Part shown: positions 1 to 12,833 of the stretch, in pieces
Numbering within the stretch: the stretch's first letter is position 1
How the letters are laid out: every line of letters begins with the position of its first letter
NCBI GenBank assembly: GCA_030770535.1
Contig: JASVEC010000078.1
Coordinates: 1-64,000, forward strand
Direction of reading: 5' to 3'
Origin: Batkoa obscura
Lineage: Eukaryota; Entomophthoromycota; Entomophthoromycetes; Entomophthorales; Batkoaceae
Length of the DNA stretch: 64,000 bases
Position numbers and translations under genes: made by a program
The notes under the pieces: generated by a model
The model's input: the letters and a program-made list of their open reading frames with translations, nothing else
Told to the model about the DNA's origin: nothing
Databases searched by the model: none

Positions 1-1486
1 TAAAAAATTAAAAGCTGGAAAAAATAAAACTATAAATATCATAGAAAAAAAGTTCAATAGTGTTAACATGTTTTTTTAAATTTACTTATATAGTTATAGT
101 ATTTTATATTTTATTTTATTTTATTTTTATTTTAGAATTTTTTTATTTTATAAATTAGCCTAAATAAAGCTGATTATATAAAGTTTTTAGTTTCATTATT
201 ATCTCCTATTTCTTAAATGCTATTGAAATAGAAAAGCTATTGTAAAATTTCTAGATAAAAGAACATATTTTTATTACATTTATTATTAATATATTAGTAA
301 TTTATAAAATAATAAAATAGTAAAAAAGTTTATATTTTATGTAAACTTAAAGTACAATACAAGCTTAGTTTTATGTATATTATAAATAACTTTTAATAAT
401 CTTTATTTAATTACCATATATTTTTTTTCAATTTAATTTAATAGCTTATGGCTATAACCCAGCATATAAATTTTAAATCAGTCTAGATCAATCTACTTCA
501 TATGATACTATAAAATTTTCACAAAAAATTTATAGATAATATTAGGGATCAAAAAATTAAATATCACTGTATAATAAAAAACCCTATTGAAAAAAATTAA
601 GATAAAGAACTTAGTTGCTGTTTTTTTTAAATAAACCCAAAGTCTATTAATAAAACTTATAGCATATTAATTAGTTGTATAAAATAATGCTAATAGTAAA
701 TATATATAATAACATGAGCTTAATAAAAGGCAGTTCGTAGAAAATAAAAAAAAGATAAAAAATAATCAAGTATTGATCCATAAATTAAAGGGGCGCACTC
801 ATCAGCTGTATTTCTCGAATATGGGCTTAAATAAGACAGTAATTAATTAGTAAAATGTTTTAACAAAAGCTAAAGGGTTTGATATGAGGTTATTAAATTG
901 ACAAATAAAGAACCAGAATTGTAATTTTGTAGGGGAAAAGAAATCGAGAAAAAACAAGGCTATGAATAATGGCTAAAAATCAATAGATGTATTAGGACTT
1001 TATAATCTTGGAAGCTAATAGCGAAACGTAGTTTTACTTTGGTTTGAACCCTGCAATAAAGTTAAAATCTGGGTATTAAAAAACAAATATAAAGGCTATT
1101 ATCAAATTCAAGTTGAAAGCTGATTAGCAGATCAATATAAATTGTTACTATCAAGTTTGTATAGGAATCATTAATAAATGGGTACATTTATTATACGGGA
1201 TAAACGTAAGGATGAAATAAGATGAATGGTTAACTGATTTAAGTATATTATAGTGTTATATATTTTGAGGAAGTGAAAAAAAAGGATTCTATTTTAAAAC
1301 ACTTAGCTAATATTGTAAAATCAATTAGATTTATATTATCACAATTTAATTAACTAATTTGGTAATGCGATAAGCAGAAATCTCCTGAATTGGAAGGTTA
1401 TAAAAAGGATAAAGTATTTAAGGAGAAACAAAATAATCTAAATGAATATTTAAAAAAGCATAATCGACAATAGCAATAATCAAAAC
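1..1486. other. Gene-free AT-rich stretch
   Basis: No open frame of useful length on either strand. The part from about 780 to 1250 is less AT-rich than its surroundings. On the + strand it reads as short peptide-like runs broken by many stops, so it may be an old decayed gene or transposon, but I could not name it. The last 100 bases hold the likely promoter of the next gene. Confidence 0.6.
1399..1408 (+). promoter_or_regulatory. TATA box before the orphan gene
   Basis: TATAAAAAGG lies 79 bases before the ATG at 1487. It is a good TATA match in a setting where plain A/T runs are common, so the assignment rests on the flanking G residues and on its distance from the start codon. Confidence 0.4.
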
Positions 1487-2116
1487 ATGGAAGTGCTACC
1501 AGAGTATAATATGATCAGTGAATCAACTGAGTTACCTAGCTATCATATGCCACTTAAACAGTTTACAATCAAGAGTAAACTATCATTAGATGCTAGGGTC
1601 TATAAATGTAATTGGAATGTATTTGAAAAGGATAGTGGTATCATATGGTACAAGTTATATCCTAGCTTACGCGGTGTTTCTCTAAAAGAGAGTAATAAAT
1701 TGGCTTTGATTGATTTAATTCAAATCCCTTCGAGTAAGTCTGACTTGAAATTATATAATTTCATCATTAACGGCAACTTACAAAACTCCAGAGTTACCAT
1801 GGAAGTCCAAAGCAATGACAAAGAGCTAATCTATTATATTAATATCTGTAAAACCGATCTCAAAGGCCGAGGTAAAAAAACTTATTGTATCAGTAAAAGG
1901 CCAGCTAACAACGCCAATGGTTTTGTTTGGTGTTTATATAATGTAGAATACCGTAATGAGATTTTGGCTATGTTTACATTGTCATTTTCATGCCAAAAAA
2001 TAGCTGGTATCTCATTTTACGATAATATTCCACTCTTCGAGTATCATATTTTTTTAACTTCTATCTCTCAATATTTGTTACATTTATCTTCTATACACTC
2101 TAATTTGGCCTCTTAA
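1487..2116 (+). CDS. Unknown 209-residue single-exon protein
   Basis: I do not recognise this gene. It is an uninterrupted 209-codon frame from ATG to TAA, long for such AT-rich DNA, with a TATA box upstream. There is no signal peptide and no clear membrane segment, although residues 185-203 are fairly hydrophobic. The body alternates short hydrophobic strands with aromatic and basic residues (for example NWNVFEKDSGIIWYKL near residue 42 and FVWCLYNVEYRNEIL near 146), which suggests an all-beta fold. The spacing faintly recalls tubby/LURP-one-like domains, but no signature residue settles this. It lies about 320 bases beyond the end of the glucosyltransferase gene on the opposite strand and has no operon-like partner. 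The frame itself is fairly sure; the function is unknown. Confidence 0.6.
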   Translation: MEVLPEYNMISESTELPSYHMPLKQFTIKSKLSLDARVYKCNWNVFEKDSGIIWYKLYPSLRGVSLKESNKLALIDLIQIPSSKSDLKLYNFIINGNLQNSRVTMEVQSNDKELIYYINICKTDLKGRGKKTYCISKRPANNANGFVWCLYNVEYRNEILAMFTLSFSCQKIAGISFYDNIPLFEYHIFLTSISQYLLHLSSIHSNLAS

Positions 2117-2439
2117 GCTATCAAGTTATTTTTAAACTTGCCTATTTATGATCCTTATCACTAAAATCATTATTATATATGCATTAAATTGATGTAAAAT
2201 ATAAAAGTTTATAAATATTTAATCTAGTATTAGAACAAAATGAAGTTTATTTATTATAAAGTTTTTGTCAATCATTCATTTATTACAAAAAACTAATGTT
2301 TGAAGTGAAAAATTGGTTTAATACTATTATTTTATATTGAAATGTTACTTCAAATGACTTTTAGGCTAAATTGATACAAACGTACCTTTTGAAAATTTAT
2401 TTTTAATAGTGACATTAATGTACCAAAAGTACTGATACC
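2117..2439. other. Convergent intergenic spacer
   Basis: About 320 bases between the ends of the orphan gene and the glucosyltransferase. It is AT-rich and presumably holds both 3' ends. I see no other feature. Confidence 0.5.
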
Positions 2440-4106
2440 TTATTTTTTTTTCTTATTATCATTGATATGAATCTTTGATTGTACAGCTTCTATTGCTTTA
2501 GTTGCAATAAAACAACTAAATCGAATGGTAAAAAACAAAACAAAGCAAAGGATTAAAATGTTAGCTAGATAGATATCCAAATTATACTTTACAAAGGGCT
2601 TAGCTTCATACTTGGATGAATAAGATGAGTCAACTCACAAGGTGTAGTATCCTTATTTGGATTAAATGGACTAAATGGTCTACATAATTTGGCAAGTTCA
2701 ATATGTTTAATAATAACGTTTGAAGCAATTTCAATTCTTTTTTGAGTACCACTTGTAATCAATTGGTACTTCTTACTATTTAATTTATATTTGCCATCTT
2801 CATCTTTAAGTATTATTCTGATGCTATCGATCACCTGGTTGCTTTCAACCCTATTTAACTCAAAGTTTATTCCAATACCCATCTCCTTAATCTTTTTACA
2901 ATTCATAAGTTGATCGCCTAAAATGGGTAGGCAAAGAATAGACGTTGCTGTCATAGTAGCTTCAGTAATGGATTCTAATCCACCATGAGATAAAAATAGT
3001 TTTGTGTTCTTATGGTTTAAAATGGAATATTGTGGTGCCCATTTTAACAGCTGGATATTAGGATATTCATTGTTGATCATCTTTTTTATATAATAAACCG
3101 TATCCCCTACTTTAATCTCTTCAGACAGCCCTTCTATCCCAGTGATTCCTAGACCCCATACGACTCCATCAATCACTTTAGTTTCAATTGAATATAAGAT
3201 TGAATACATTAGTTTATACATTATATTGGAGTCTAAAGCAACCGAAGAACCAAAAGCAACGTATAAGATGTTATTACTATTATTTAAAAGATTGACGACA
3301 CCTGGATATTCTTTTTCATTTATCTCAGTATGTTCCGATACCTTAGATAATGGTCCAATAGTATGAAAATTGGGTGGAGCTTTAGCTGGTATTTCAAATC
3401 CAAAATACGAGTTAGCGATAGCTATAGCATATTTTAGGTCACCAAAAAAAGCCTTTGACTTGATTTCATGTTTCAATCGACTTTGAGTAATCTGGTATTC
3501 TACTGATTTTCTGATCCACATTGTCTTTAGCCTTAGCATAAATTTATAATAATATCTTTGGAAAAAGTTTAGACCATCTAAAGTCAATGGGCCCATCCCG
3601 TTAATAGTTGTTTTGTACCCTTCACCTAATTCAGGCACTATATCCAAAGTTTGAAAACCCACTACCAATGGTACACCATGCATATAAGCTACATCTTGGC
3701 ATGCACTGGATAGGAAATCACAAATAAATAAATCAAATTTTGATTCTTTGTTTAAATTGGATAAATTGATATAATTTTCAGAATGTAACCTAGATAGTAT
3801 AAATGGTGCTGATTTGAGTAAATTTTTATTGATGTTTTTTGTACTTGAATCGATAGTTGAGGTTGAATCAGAGTGATAGTTTATATCGGGCAGGGCAAGC
3901 TGAGTCACATTATATCCTTGACTAAATGCCAACTTATCTCGTTGAGTTGCATAAACTACTTGATGGCCTAAACTACTCAGATAATCACTTATCTCTAATA
4001 TGGCCTTGATATGTGATTTGGTACCGAAATCGTTATGGATTAGTATTTTGTAGCTGAAACTAAAGCTTATACAAAGCAATAATAGAATTGAAGGTAGTAC
4101 CATCAT
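2440..4106 (-). CDS. ER/secretory UDP-glucosyltransferase
   Basis: A GT1-family glycosyltransferase that would move a sugar from a UDP-sugar to a lipid or small acceptor in the secretory pathway. The first 18 residues are a signal peptide (MVLPSILLLLCISFSFS), followed by the usual start of the mature protein, KILIHNDFGTKSH. The C-terminal donor-binding half has LLKWAPQYSILNHKN and then LFLSHGGLESITEA, where the His and Gly pair contacts the sugar nucleotide. The continuous frame stops at 2589 without the membrane anchor usual in this family. Another frame just beyond encodes a hydrophobic helix (ANILILCFVLFFTIRF) and a tail ending in four lysines, stopping at 2440. A 47-base GTATGA..CTAG intron at 2565-2611 joins them in frame and gives 539 residues. 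A one-base frameshift near 2612 is the alternative, because the frame entering the helix (KPFVKYNLDIYLA) also looks coding. Function sure, 3' end less so. Confidence 0.85.
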
Positions 4107-5893
4107 TCTAGGTTTAATTTAGTAGAAGTGATCTTTTTTTTAAAAAAATTAGTATTCGATAGGGTTTTATAGTTTTAAAAACAGAGCTATTTACTTTTTG
4201 TGACTTCATTGTATTTATAATTATCATAGTTTAGTTCACGACTTTTATATGCGTTATGATTTAGTTTCTATACCTATTTTTGTACATTTACTATATTCAG
4301 GATTTTTTTTAATAATTGATTATTTTGTAGTTTTTATTCAAATTAGTTTTTACATCAACAAAACAACGATAAAGATAAGGTAATATACTAACATTGTATT
4401 TGGTTGTATCTTACTTGTTTCAGTTAAAGTTACAAATTACATATTTTATATTAGTTTTATGTTTGATGTTTAAATTTGCTATTTTAGCATTTATTATTAT
4501 TTCTTTATCTAGTTTGAAAATTGCCTTTTATAAAAGTGTTAATTAATTTTTAATATATTAAATCAGGAACAACACTTATTGTGTAAGGCTTCAAAAGACA
4601 ATATAAGGCATAGGTTCTTTACTCATCCCCTTAATAAGCCACTCTAGCTGTTCTAGTCATGCGTCTTAATTTTAGGACTGGACAAAAATAACTTTAATAT
4701 TTTTAAAACTGCTTCGACTTTCAATTCTCAATTTATGTTATTTGTGGTTAATTTCTGCTCCCTAGTTTTCTAGCATTTATATTGAATGGAAAATTTGGTA
4801 AATTTGGAAACCCTTATTTAGTAACATTAGATTAGCTTCAAATCAAGTCATTACCGAGATCTTGGTCTCCTGGCTTATTGTTACCCTTTCATAAATTGTT
4901 TAAATCCTTTGTAAATAGCAGATTTAAGGGCATTGATCTTTTGAGTTTTAAAAAGTGTTATAGATTAACAGTATCAAAGTTTTAATGTCTTATTGTTACA
5001 TACTTTATAAGCCCTTGATTTAAAAGGTATTATAATAAAAAACGTATCTACTGGTTTAAAATTATCATAAATAAAATAGAGTTATGATTTAAAATTATTA
5101 AAATAATTTATTTAAATATATTAACTTTAAAATTTACTAAAATTTATTTTAAAAATTAAAACTTGATATTTTGAATAAATAGAAATCACTTCCACATTCC
5201 AACTATACAAACCGAATAACTTAGCATATACTTTACATGCTAAGGCATACTATAGATGAGCAAAGTGTATATCCTTCAGTGCTAAAACTTATTAATTAGA
5301 TAACAGTAGCAATTAACTTTGCATTTAGAATATCAAAGTCTATTTAGAGCCTCCTTCCGCAAAATAGTATCCAGAATAGGCTTCGCCCTAGAATATAAGA
5401 CAAAGAGCAACTGTTAATAAAGTGATCGGTAACTTTAAATCAAATTTATAGAATGCTTCAACTACATCTGATTGTATGTTTGGGTTTGTTTATAAAAAAG
5501 AAACCATTTTTTTATTTTTTATCATAATTTTTTTTAATTAGTATACTATTTCAGGATTAAACTTGTATATTTTTAGGGTTATTTAATAGCTTACAAACTG
5601 ATTTCTATATATTTAATAGATCAATTGAATGTAGTTGTTTAAAAATAAACTCCATTTTAGAAATTGATAATTTAGTTTATTTAGATTTAAAGCAAAAGCT
5701 TTTCAATTAAAAATTCATTACTTAATTGGTTAGGGTTAGTTTCAAAATTCACTAGTTTTAGATGTTTTTTATATGAATTTAATAAAACATAATTGAAAGT
5801 TTTAAGCTTCAAAAAATGGTCAAATAACAAACAGAAACAAAAATTTCAAAACAATTTTGAATTTTTTTCATTTTCAAACAAGTTTAAAAAGAA
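4107..5893. other. Gene-free AT-rich stretch between divergent genes
   Basis: Nearly 1.8 kb between the start of the glucosyltransferase and the start of the SAP30BP-like gene. No open frame, RNA gene or recognisable repeat seen. A short less AT-rich patch near 5345-5415 has no counterpart elsewhere in the window that I could find. Confidence 0.5.
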
Positions 5894-6918
5894 ATGAGTT
5901 CCAAACTTGGATTAGTAAATTATAGTGATGATAGTGATGATAACAATAATGAAGAGATAGAAATAAAAGTATTAAAGGATAGTAAGTAATCGTATATAAT
6001 ATATCTATTAATGAATTAAGTGTATAATATAAACTATATAACTTATTCAAGAAAACAATGGGAAATTGGATAATAAAAAAGATACTAAAATTAATGGTAA
6101 GAATAAATATTCTATATTAGATATGAGATCAATTAATACTAATGATAAATATAAAGTTAAAAAGGATGAATTAGAAATTGAAAAGCATAATAAAAAACAG
6201 TTGAAATTTGAAGAATCAAAAGAATCAAAAGAATCAAAAGAATCAAAAGATAGTAAAGAATCCGAAGCAATTAACTTTCCAAGTAATAAAAGCAAAGCGA
6301 AATTAACTGCTGAAGAATTGTGGAATAAGCGTAACTTTTTATTAACTCCAAAACCATTTCCTCGTTGTGAATTATTTGAAATACCACCTCCTAGCATCCA
6401 TTCCGCTACTGAAGAAATTGTTTCCAAGTTTAATCGCTTTCATCAAAGCATGAAACAAAATCAATATTCTGTATTAGAAAGAATGACTGCTAATAATAAA
6501 TTTCAGAACCCTGAACTTTATGATAAATTACTAAGTCAATGGGAACTGGATCCATTTGGCAGTAATTTTCAAGTGGATATGGTTAACCCTAAATGGTTTG
6601 TGGATTATGCAGAAAAGAAGAGAGACGATGAAAGGAGAAGGGATAAGGAAGGTAAGTTATGATTTATGGCTTATGATTTATATGATTAATGAATGGTTTC
6701 TATTTTATTTTAGAAGGTGATAGAGAAGCTAAAGAAGTTCGAAAATCAATTGAGTTTGTTAATTCTGGAACTAAAGGGAGGGCTTTGAAAGATAATTTTT
6801 CAGGTAGAAGTAAAGATTTCTATATCATTAATTTATGTTGATATCTCATAAATTTTAACTAGGAAATAACCCATATATTCATAATAATAAACGATCTAAA
6901 TGGGATCAAAGGAATTAA
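5894..6918 (+). CDS. SAP30BP/HCNGP-like nuclear protein
   Basis: Four exons (5894-5981, 6052-6651, 6714-6803, 6863-6918) give 277 residues. The order matches the HCNGP/SAP30BP family, which acts in transcription and pre-mRNA splicing. There is an acidic start (GLVNYSDDSDD), a low-complexity charged stretch, and then the conserved core with CELFEIPPPSIHSATEEIV, QNPELYDKLLSQWELDPFGSNF and a further conserved block through FVDYAEKKRDDE. A SIEFVNSGTKGR block follows, and the protein ends in the diagnostic RSKWDQRN, like the RKSKWDSA end of the human protein. Residues around 55-70 are a lysine/glutamate/serine repeat coded by a 9-base tandem repeat. The last two exons carry only the conserved tail, and this tail supports the splice choices. 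Nuclear location is expected from the family. Confidence 0.85.
6213..6248 (+). repeat. In-frame 9-base tandem repeat
   Basis: Four perfect copies of GAATCAAAA inside the SAP30BP-like gene, each coding Glu-Ser-Lys. A multiple-of-three unit can vary in copy number without shifting the frame. Confidence 0.8.
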
Positions 6919-7747
6919 AAATTATGAGTGAATATTTATTAAACTATTTTTTTTATAAATGCATTTGTTATTGTTATATTATTGTTATATTATTGTAATA
7001 TAATAATTATAAAGGAGATTGAATTGATATGATAATAGATTAGCTTGGAACCACATACTTGTATTTTGGAAAATATTTTATTTTATACTATAAATCCTTT
7101 TTATATAAGTTTTATATATTAAAAAATAAAGCTGATTTTCACATTAAATACATTATTAACATAATCATATAAAAGGTATAGATACTTTGTATTTTTATTT
7201 TTAAACAAATAATATCCAATTTATCATATAAATTAAAAATAAGAATTAAATTTACTAATTTGGCTTTGACAAAAAACTTAATTTAACTTCTATTAAGTTA
7301 TTCATTATGTTTCAGACATGTTCATTCAAATTGGTTGTTGATTTTTTTTAACTTGAACTTGAGAACTATATGTAATTCTTTATTTTTAAATTCAATTAAA
7401 AAAAGCTAACAACATATTGAAGCAAACAGTGTATTGAAGCATAATGAACAACCTAACATAAAAACTGATACTAACAAAAATAATTTAACCAATTAAATCT
7501 TCCAACGGATAAACTAAAAAAATCAGTAAAAAAAGAATAACAAAAGGAGTATAATCAACCATTAAATAGGTAAGAGTCAAAAAAGACGGAGAAAAATGAG
7601 TAGCATAAATTCAATAAAAACTAAAGAACTAAAATTAATAAATTACTGTAATTTATTATATAACATCATCATAAAAATAACATTAAAAATTTTGGTTTTC
7701 TATTTCTTTATAACATATAATAATTTTTTTAATAAGATAAAAATATA
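6919..7747. other. Intergenic stretch before the OPT gene
   Basis: About 830 AT-rich bases between two genes on the same strand. It should contain the 3' end of the SAP30BP-like gene and the promoter of the transporter. I see no defined element in it. Confidence 0.5.
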
Positions 7748-10137
7748 ATGGAAGATGAGAATTTAGAATTAAGACAACGAATAAGTTTATTAAATGCCCG
7801 AGAAAGTTTAGAGGAAGAAAGTTTATTAACACCAGTACAAGAAAAAGAAGAAGAACCTTTTAAAGAATCAGGTGAAGATGATAGGCATCCAAATTATGAT
7901 GAAGAAGAACGAACTGGATTATTAGGGGCTGATGAAGATGATGAAACTAGTTCCTTAGAAAAATTTATGATTCAAGATGATATAACTATGCCTACGTTAA
8001 CCTTTCGATTTTGGATCTTAAGTCTCTTTTTTGGTAGTATTTTAGCTTTCACTAGTCAGTTTTTTTTCTTTCGAGCTACACCATTAACTGTTGGTGGATT
8101 TATTGTTCAATTATTAACTTATCCCATTGGACTATTTTTAGCTAAAATTTTACCTGAAAAAGAGATTAAAATATTTAATTGGAAATTTAGTCTCAACCCA
8201 GGTAAATTTAATGTTAAAGAACATTGTTTAATTACAGTAGCAGCTGGATCTTGTGCTTCTACAGCTTACGCTATGGATATTATTGTAGTCAAAAAATTAT
8301 ACTATAAACAACCGTTTACTTTATTAGCTAGTTTTTTATTATTGTTTAGTTCTCAATTTATGGGTTATGGATTTGCAGGTATTTATCGGAAGTTATTAGT
8401 GAAACCCAGATCTATGATTTGGCCAAGTACTTTAGTTTCAGTTTCTTTGTTTCGAGCGTTACATGAAGGGAAAGAAAATCTAGCTATGAGTAATCGAAAG
8501 TTAAAAAAGTTTTTTATAATAATGAGTTTATGTAGTTTCTTTTATTATTTCTTACCAGGATATCTGTTTACTTTTTTATCCTCAATATCTATCTTATGTT
8601 TAATATTTCCAAACTCAATTATACCTCAACAGTTGGGATCAGGTATTCATGGTTTAGGTTTAATGTCCATTTCATTAGATTGGAATTCATTTACAAGTTA
8701 TATTGGATCACCCTTAGTTACTCCTTTTTGGGCACAATTAAATACCTTTATCGGTTTTGTTATTGTCTGTTGGATCTTGGTGCCATTAGGTTATTATTTC
8801 AATATATGGGATGCTCAAAATTATCCCATATTCGGTAGTGGATTATATGACATTCATGGAAATACTTATGATCGTAGTAAAATTACACCAAATAATATGT
8901 TTAGTGAAGAAGCATATCAAAATTATTCTCCATTAAGATTGACTTTCTTTTTTTCATTTACATATGGTATTTCATTTGCAACATTAACATCCTTAATTAC
9001 ACATACTATTTTATATCATGGAAAAGAAATTTATTTAAAAATTAGGAGTAAAAATAAAATTGATATTAATAGTATTAATAATGAGAATGAGAATGATAAC
9101 AATAATAATAGTAATGATAATGATAGTGATATTCATAATAAATTAATGAGTAATTATTCTCAAGTACCAACTTGGTGGTATTTTTTTACATTTATAATAA
9201 GTTTCGTTATGGCCATTGTAGTATGTGAGATTTATGATTTAACATTACCATGGTGGGGATTAATCTTAGCCGTCGTTATATCATTTGTATTTACATTACC
9301 AATTGGTATTGTAACAGCAATAACAAATCAATCACCTGGTTTAAATGTGTTAACTGAATTCATTGCTGGTTATTTATTTCCTGGTTATCCAATTGCTAAT
9401 GTTACCTTTAAAGTTTATGGCTTTATTACTATGGCACAAGCACTAAATTTTTTGGCGGATTTAAAGTTAGGTCATTATTTAAAAATACCACCCAAATCCA
9501 TGTTTATTGCTCAATGTTTAGGTAAATTCAGTTGAGATTTATTAATACCATATTTATATTTAAAATTATAGGCACTTTATTAGCTATTATAATTAATTTA
9601 GTAACTGCTGAATGGTTAATGAGTAGTATACCTAACATATGTACAAAAGAAGGATTTCCATGGACATGTCCAAGTAGTGATGTATTCTATTCTGCTTCAG
9701 TGATATGGGGATTAATTGGACCTGAAAAAATGTTTGGGTTAAAATCAATTTATAATCCACTATTATATTCTTTTATAATAGGCTTAATCTTACCCATACC
9801 ATTTTATTTAATATATTTAAAATATCCTAATTCTTGGGTCCAATATATACATATTCCTGTTATTATATCTGCCACAGCTATTTTACCTCCAGCTAGACCG
9901 GGTAATTTTTTAACTTGGATTATGGTAGGGTTTATCTTTCATATTGTTATTCAAAGGTATTACAAAAAATGGTATGATTCTTTCCACTTAATACTATCCG
10001 CTGCATTAGATACTGGAGTGGCTTTTGCTGCTCTATTAATATTTTTTATCTTTGAATTGAATAATATTAAGTTAAACTGGTGGGGTAATACAAGTGATTT
10101 TCATTGTCCGTTAGCAAACAAAGCGTTAAGTTCATGA
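7748..10137 (+). CDS. OPT-family oligopeptide transporter
   Basis: Two exons (7748-9521, 9572-10137) give 779 residues, the usual size for fungal oligopeptide transporters, which import small peptides or related metal-binding compounds with protons. The first 85 residues are acidic and cytosolic. About a dozen hydrophobic segments follow, starting at LTFRFWILSLFFGSILAF. Family signatures are FSLNPGKFNVKEHCLITVA near residue 155, SPGLNVLTEFIAGYLFPG near 530 and KIPPKSMFIAQCLGTLLA near 585, the last one running across the intron, which fixes the splice. A low-complexity Asn/Asp stretch near residues 440-462 is a cytosolic loop. It ends 124 bases from the end of the carboxylase gene on the other strand. 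Substrate not predictable from sequence. Confidence 0.95.
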
Positions 10138-10261
10138 GTTTATAAATTATTAATAGGTGTATTATATTAATAAACAATTCATTTAATAAGTATATAAAAC
10201 AAAATAAAAAGTATAAAAATTTTATTATTATTATATATTGTTTTTTTATTATTAATAAATC

Positions 10262-12833
10262 TTAATCTTCAAATTGTACTAATTCAGCATTATCTGGAAC
10301 TAACATACCAACTTCAGGATATAACAATTTACTTACAATACCATCTTTTGGTGCTTTAATAACGTGTTCCATTTTCATAGCTTCTAATACTAATAAAGAT
10401 TGACCTTCCTTAACTTGATCACCTTGTTTAATTAACAGTTGGGTAATTTTACACGGCATTGGAGCACGAATAGAAGATTGATTTAAATTACTATTACTAT
10501 TGGTAAGGTAACTAGGTGGAATTGTATTTAATTGTAATTTATTATTTTCATTGAATACCGTGATTTGATGATAAGATTTGGTTAAATTAGGTAATAAATG
10601 AATAACTTCATTTTTATAAATTTGATTGTTAATTTCAATACGTTGAGAATCAATTTGTTTAACAGAATCAATTACTTGGATTTCATTATCATTATTAATT
10701 GTAAATTTGTATTCTTTTGTTTTAATATCATATTCAGCTTCTACCTTAAGTATGTTTTCTTCTTTTCCTTCAATTGTAAATTCATAACTATATCTCTTTT
10801 TAATATTAGGTTGGAAGTTGTTCATTTGATTGAAAGGTGAATAAGGATCTAATTACAATATTTAAATGAAATTAGTTTTATATTAGTATAATTAATAGAT
10901 TAATAAATTTACCATTAGAATGAGTGTTATTATTATTGATAATTAATTGATCGTTTTGTAATAATTTAAAAGCAGCTTGAATAATCAATTCAGGTCGAAC
11001 TTGAGTTTCTGAAAATAAATCTTTTTCGAATTTCTAAGATAAAAATTAATAAGTCTTATATAGTATACCATGATGTTGATTACTTACTTTAATAAACCCT
11101 GTTTCTACTTCACCATCGATAAAAGCTTGATGTTGAATTAAATTTTTCAAAAAATCAATATTAGTATTTAACCCCACAATTTGGTATTCTTGTAAACAAT
11201 TTTTTAAAATCCTTAATGCTTCGGTACGATCTCGTCCTCTAACAACTAATTTAGCAATCATGGGGTCATAATGAACGGATACTTGATCTCCTTGTAATAC
11301 TCCTGTTTCTACTCGAATATCTTTACTTTCAGTTGGTGTTTTTAAATAAGTCAATGGTCCAACATCCGGTAAAAACCCTTTATTTGGATTTTCAGCATAG
11401 ATACGTGCTTCAAAGGCATGACCTGTTAATTCAATTTCTTCTTGTTTTTTAGGTAATGGGTTGCCAGCTGCCACCTAACAGATTCGATTATAAATTTAGT
11501 TATTTGCTTAATTGATGTTTTGACTTACTTCCAATTGCCATTGTACTAAATCCACATTAGTAATCATTTCAGTAACTGGATGTTCCACTTGTAAACGAGT
11601 ATTCATTTCCATAAAATAAAAATTATTGGTATCATTATCAAAGATAAATTCCACAGTACCAGCACCTACATAACCTACTGCTTTAGCCGCAGCTACTGCT
11701 TTTTCACCTAAATCTCTACGTATTTCTTCCGACAAATTAGGTGCTGGTGCTTCTTCTAATATCTTTTGATGTCTTCTTTGAACAGAACAATCTCTTTCGA
11801 ACAGATGAACAGCATTACCAAATTTATCTCCAAACACTTGTACCTCTACATGACGTGGGGTAACTAAATACTTTTCGATTAACACTTTATCATCCCCAAA
11901 TGATTTCATCCCTTCACGTTTACTACTTTCTAACATGGCAAAAAATTCATCGGAATTTTCTACAATTCTCATACCTTTACCACCTCCACCTTTAATAGCT
12001 TTAATTAAGACTGGATAACTGAAAATAAAAGTGTTAGAATTCAATCTATCAAATAAATTAAAAATAAAAATAATACCCAATCTCATTAGCTCTTTGTTTT
12101 AAATATTCTGGATCTTGATTTTCACCATGATATCCAGGAACTACTGGTACCCCTGCTTTTTCCATAATAATTTTACTTTCTGATTTACTACCCATACTAG
12201 TAATAGCAGAAGATGGAGGACCAATAAATACTAGTTCATTTGCCAATAATTTTTCAGCAAATCCAGCGTTTTCAGATAAAAACCCATAACCAGGATGGAT
12301 GGCCTAATAATGAGAGTATAACTTAGTATACATAGGAAAAGGATAAAACAAATTACCTTAGCACCACTTTTTTTAGCTACTTCAATGATCTTATCCATCT
12401 TTAAATAACTTTCAGAGCTGGGTGCCGGACCAATGAAATAAGCTTCATCAGCCTAAATAAATGGAATTAAGACAACTGTTTATTTTATTAAAGCTCTTCT
12501 TTTATAAACTTACCATCTTAGTATGTAAAGAAAACCTATCGGCTTCAGAATAAACAGCTACGGTTTTTACACCTAACTTTTTAGCTGTTTTCATGACTCG
12601 AATAGCTATTTCGCCTCTATAAGATTGGGATTAGTATTTGTTATTAGGATGAAAAGCATCGCTGGCTTACCGATTAGCTATCAATATTTTATCAAATAAA
12701 GGTTTGTTGACGTCTATGAAATGGAAATTTAGAATAGTTTAATAAAATTAAAGAGTCATAATTTACTAGTTGATAACCATCTTGCATTAGATGATTTATT
12801 AACGTTTAATAATTTTAAATATTGAGTTAACAT
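10262..12833 (-). CDS. MCCC1: 3-methylcrotonyl-CoA carboxylase, biotin (alpha) subunit
   Basis: Nine exons give 706 residues. From the start they are 12767-12833, 12671-12713, 12514-12616, 12357-12452, 12077-12303, 11529-12018, 11088-11474, 10913-11033 and 10262-10848. The enzyme carboxylates 3-methylcrotonyl-CoA in mitochondrial leucine breakdown, together with a beta subunit not seen here. The start is a short basic presequence followed by [14 protein letters not shown]. Biotin carboxylase parts are the ATP-binding [12 protein letters not shown], the [13 protein letters not shown] block and [18 protein letters not shown]. The C-terminal carrier domain has the biotin lysine in [12 protein letters not shown]. 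All joins restore conserved sequence, and intron lengths are 53-64 bases. Pyruvate carboxylase lacks this layout; a propionyl-CoA carboxylase alpha subunit is the main alternative. Confidence 0.92.

Noticed and set aside
1487-2116. Assignment of the orphan gene to the tubby/LURP-one fold
   Set aside because: Only a loose pattern of strands supports it; no diagnostic residue seen.
3142-3366. Forward 74-codon frame
   Set aside because: Lies antisense to the conserved glucosyltransferase and has no coding character.
6047-6427. 126-codon frame on the minus strand
   Set aside because: It is the antisense of the SAP30BP-like exon; its Phe-Asp-Ser repeat is only the mirror of the 9-base tandem repeat.
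8596-8838. 80-codon forward frame inside the OPT gene
   Set aside because: Out-of-frame shadow of a well-conserved transporter segment.
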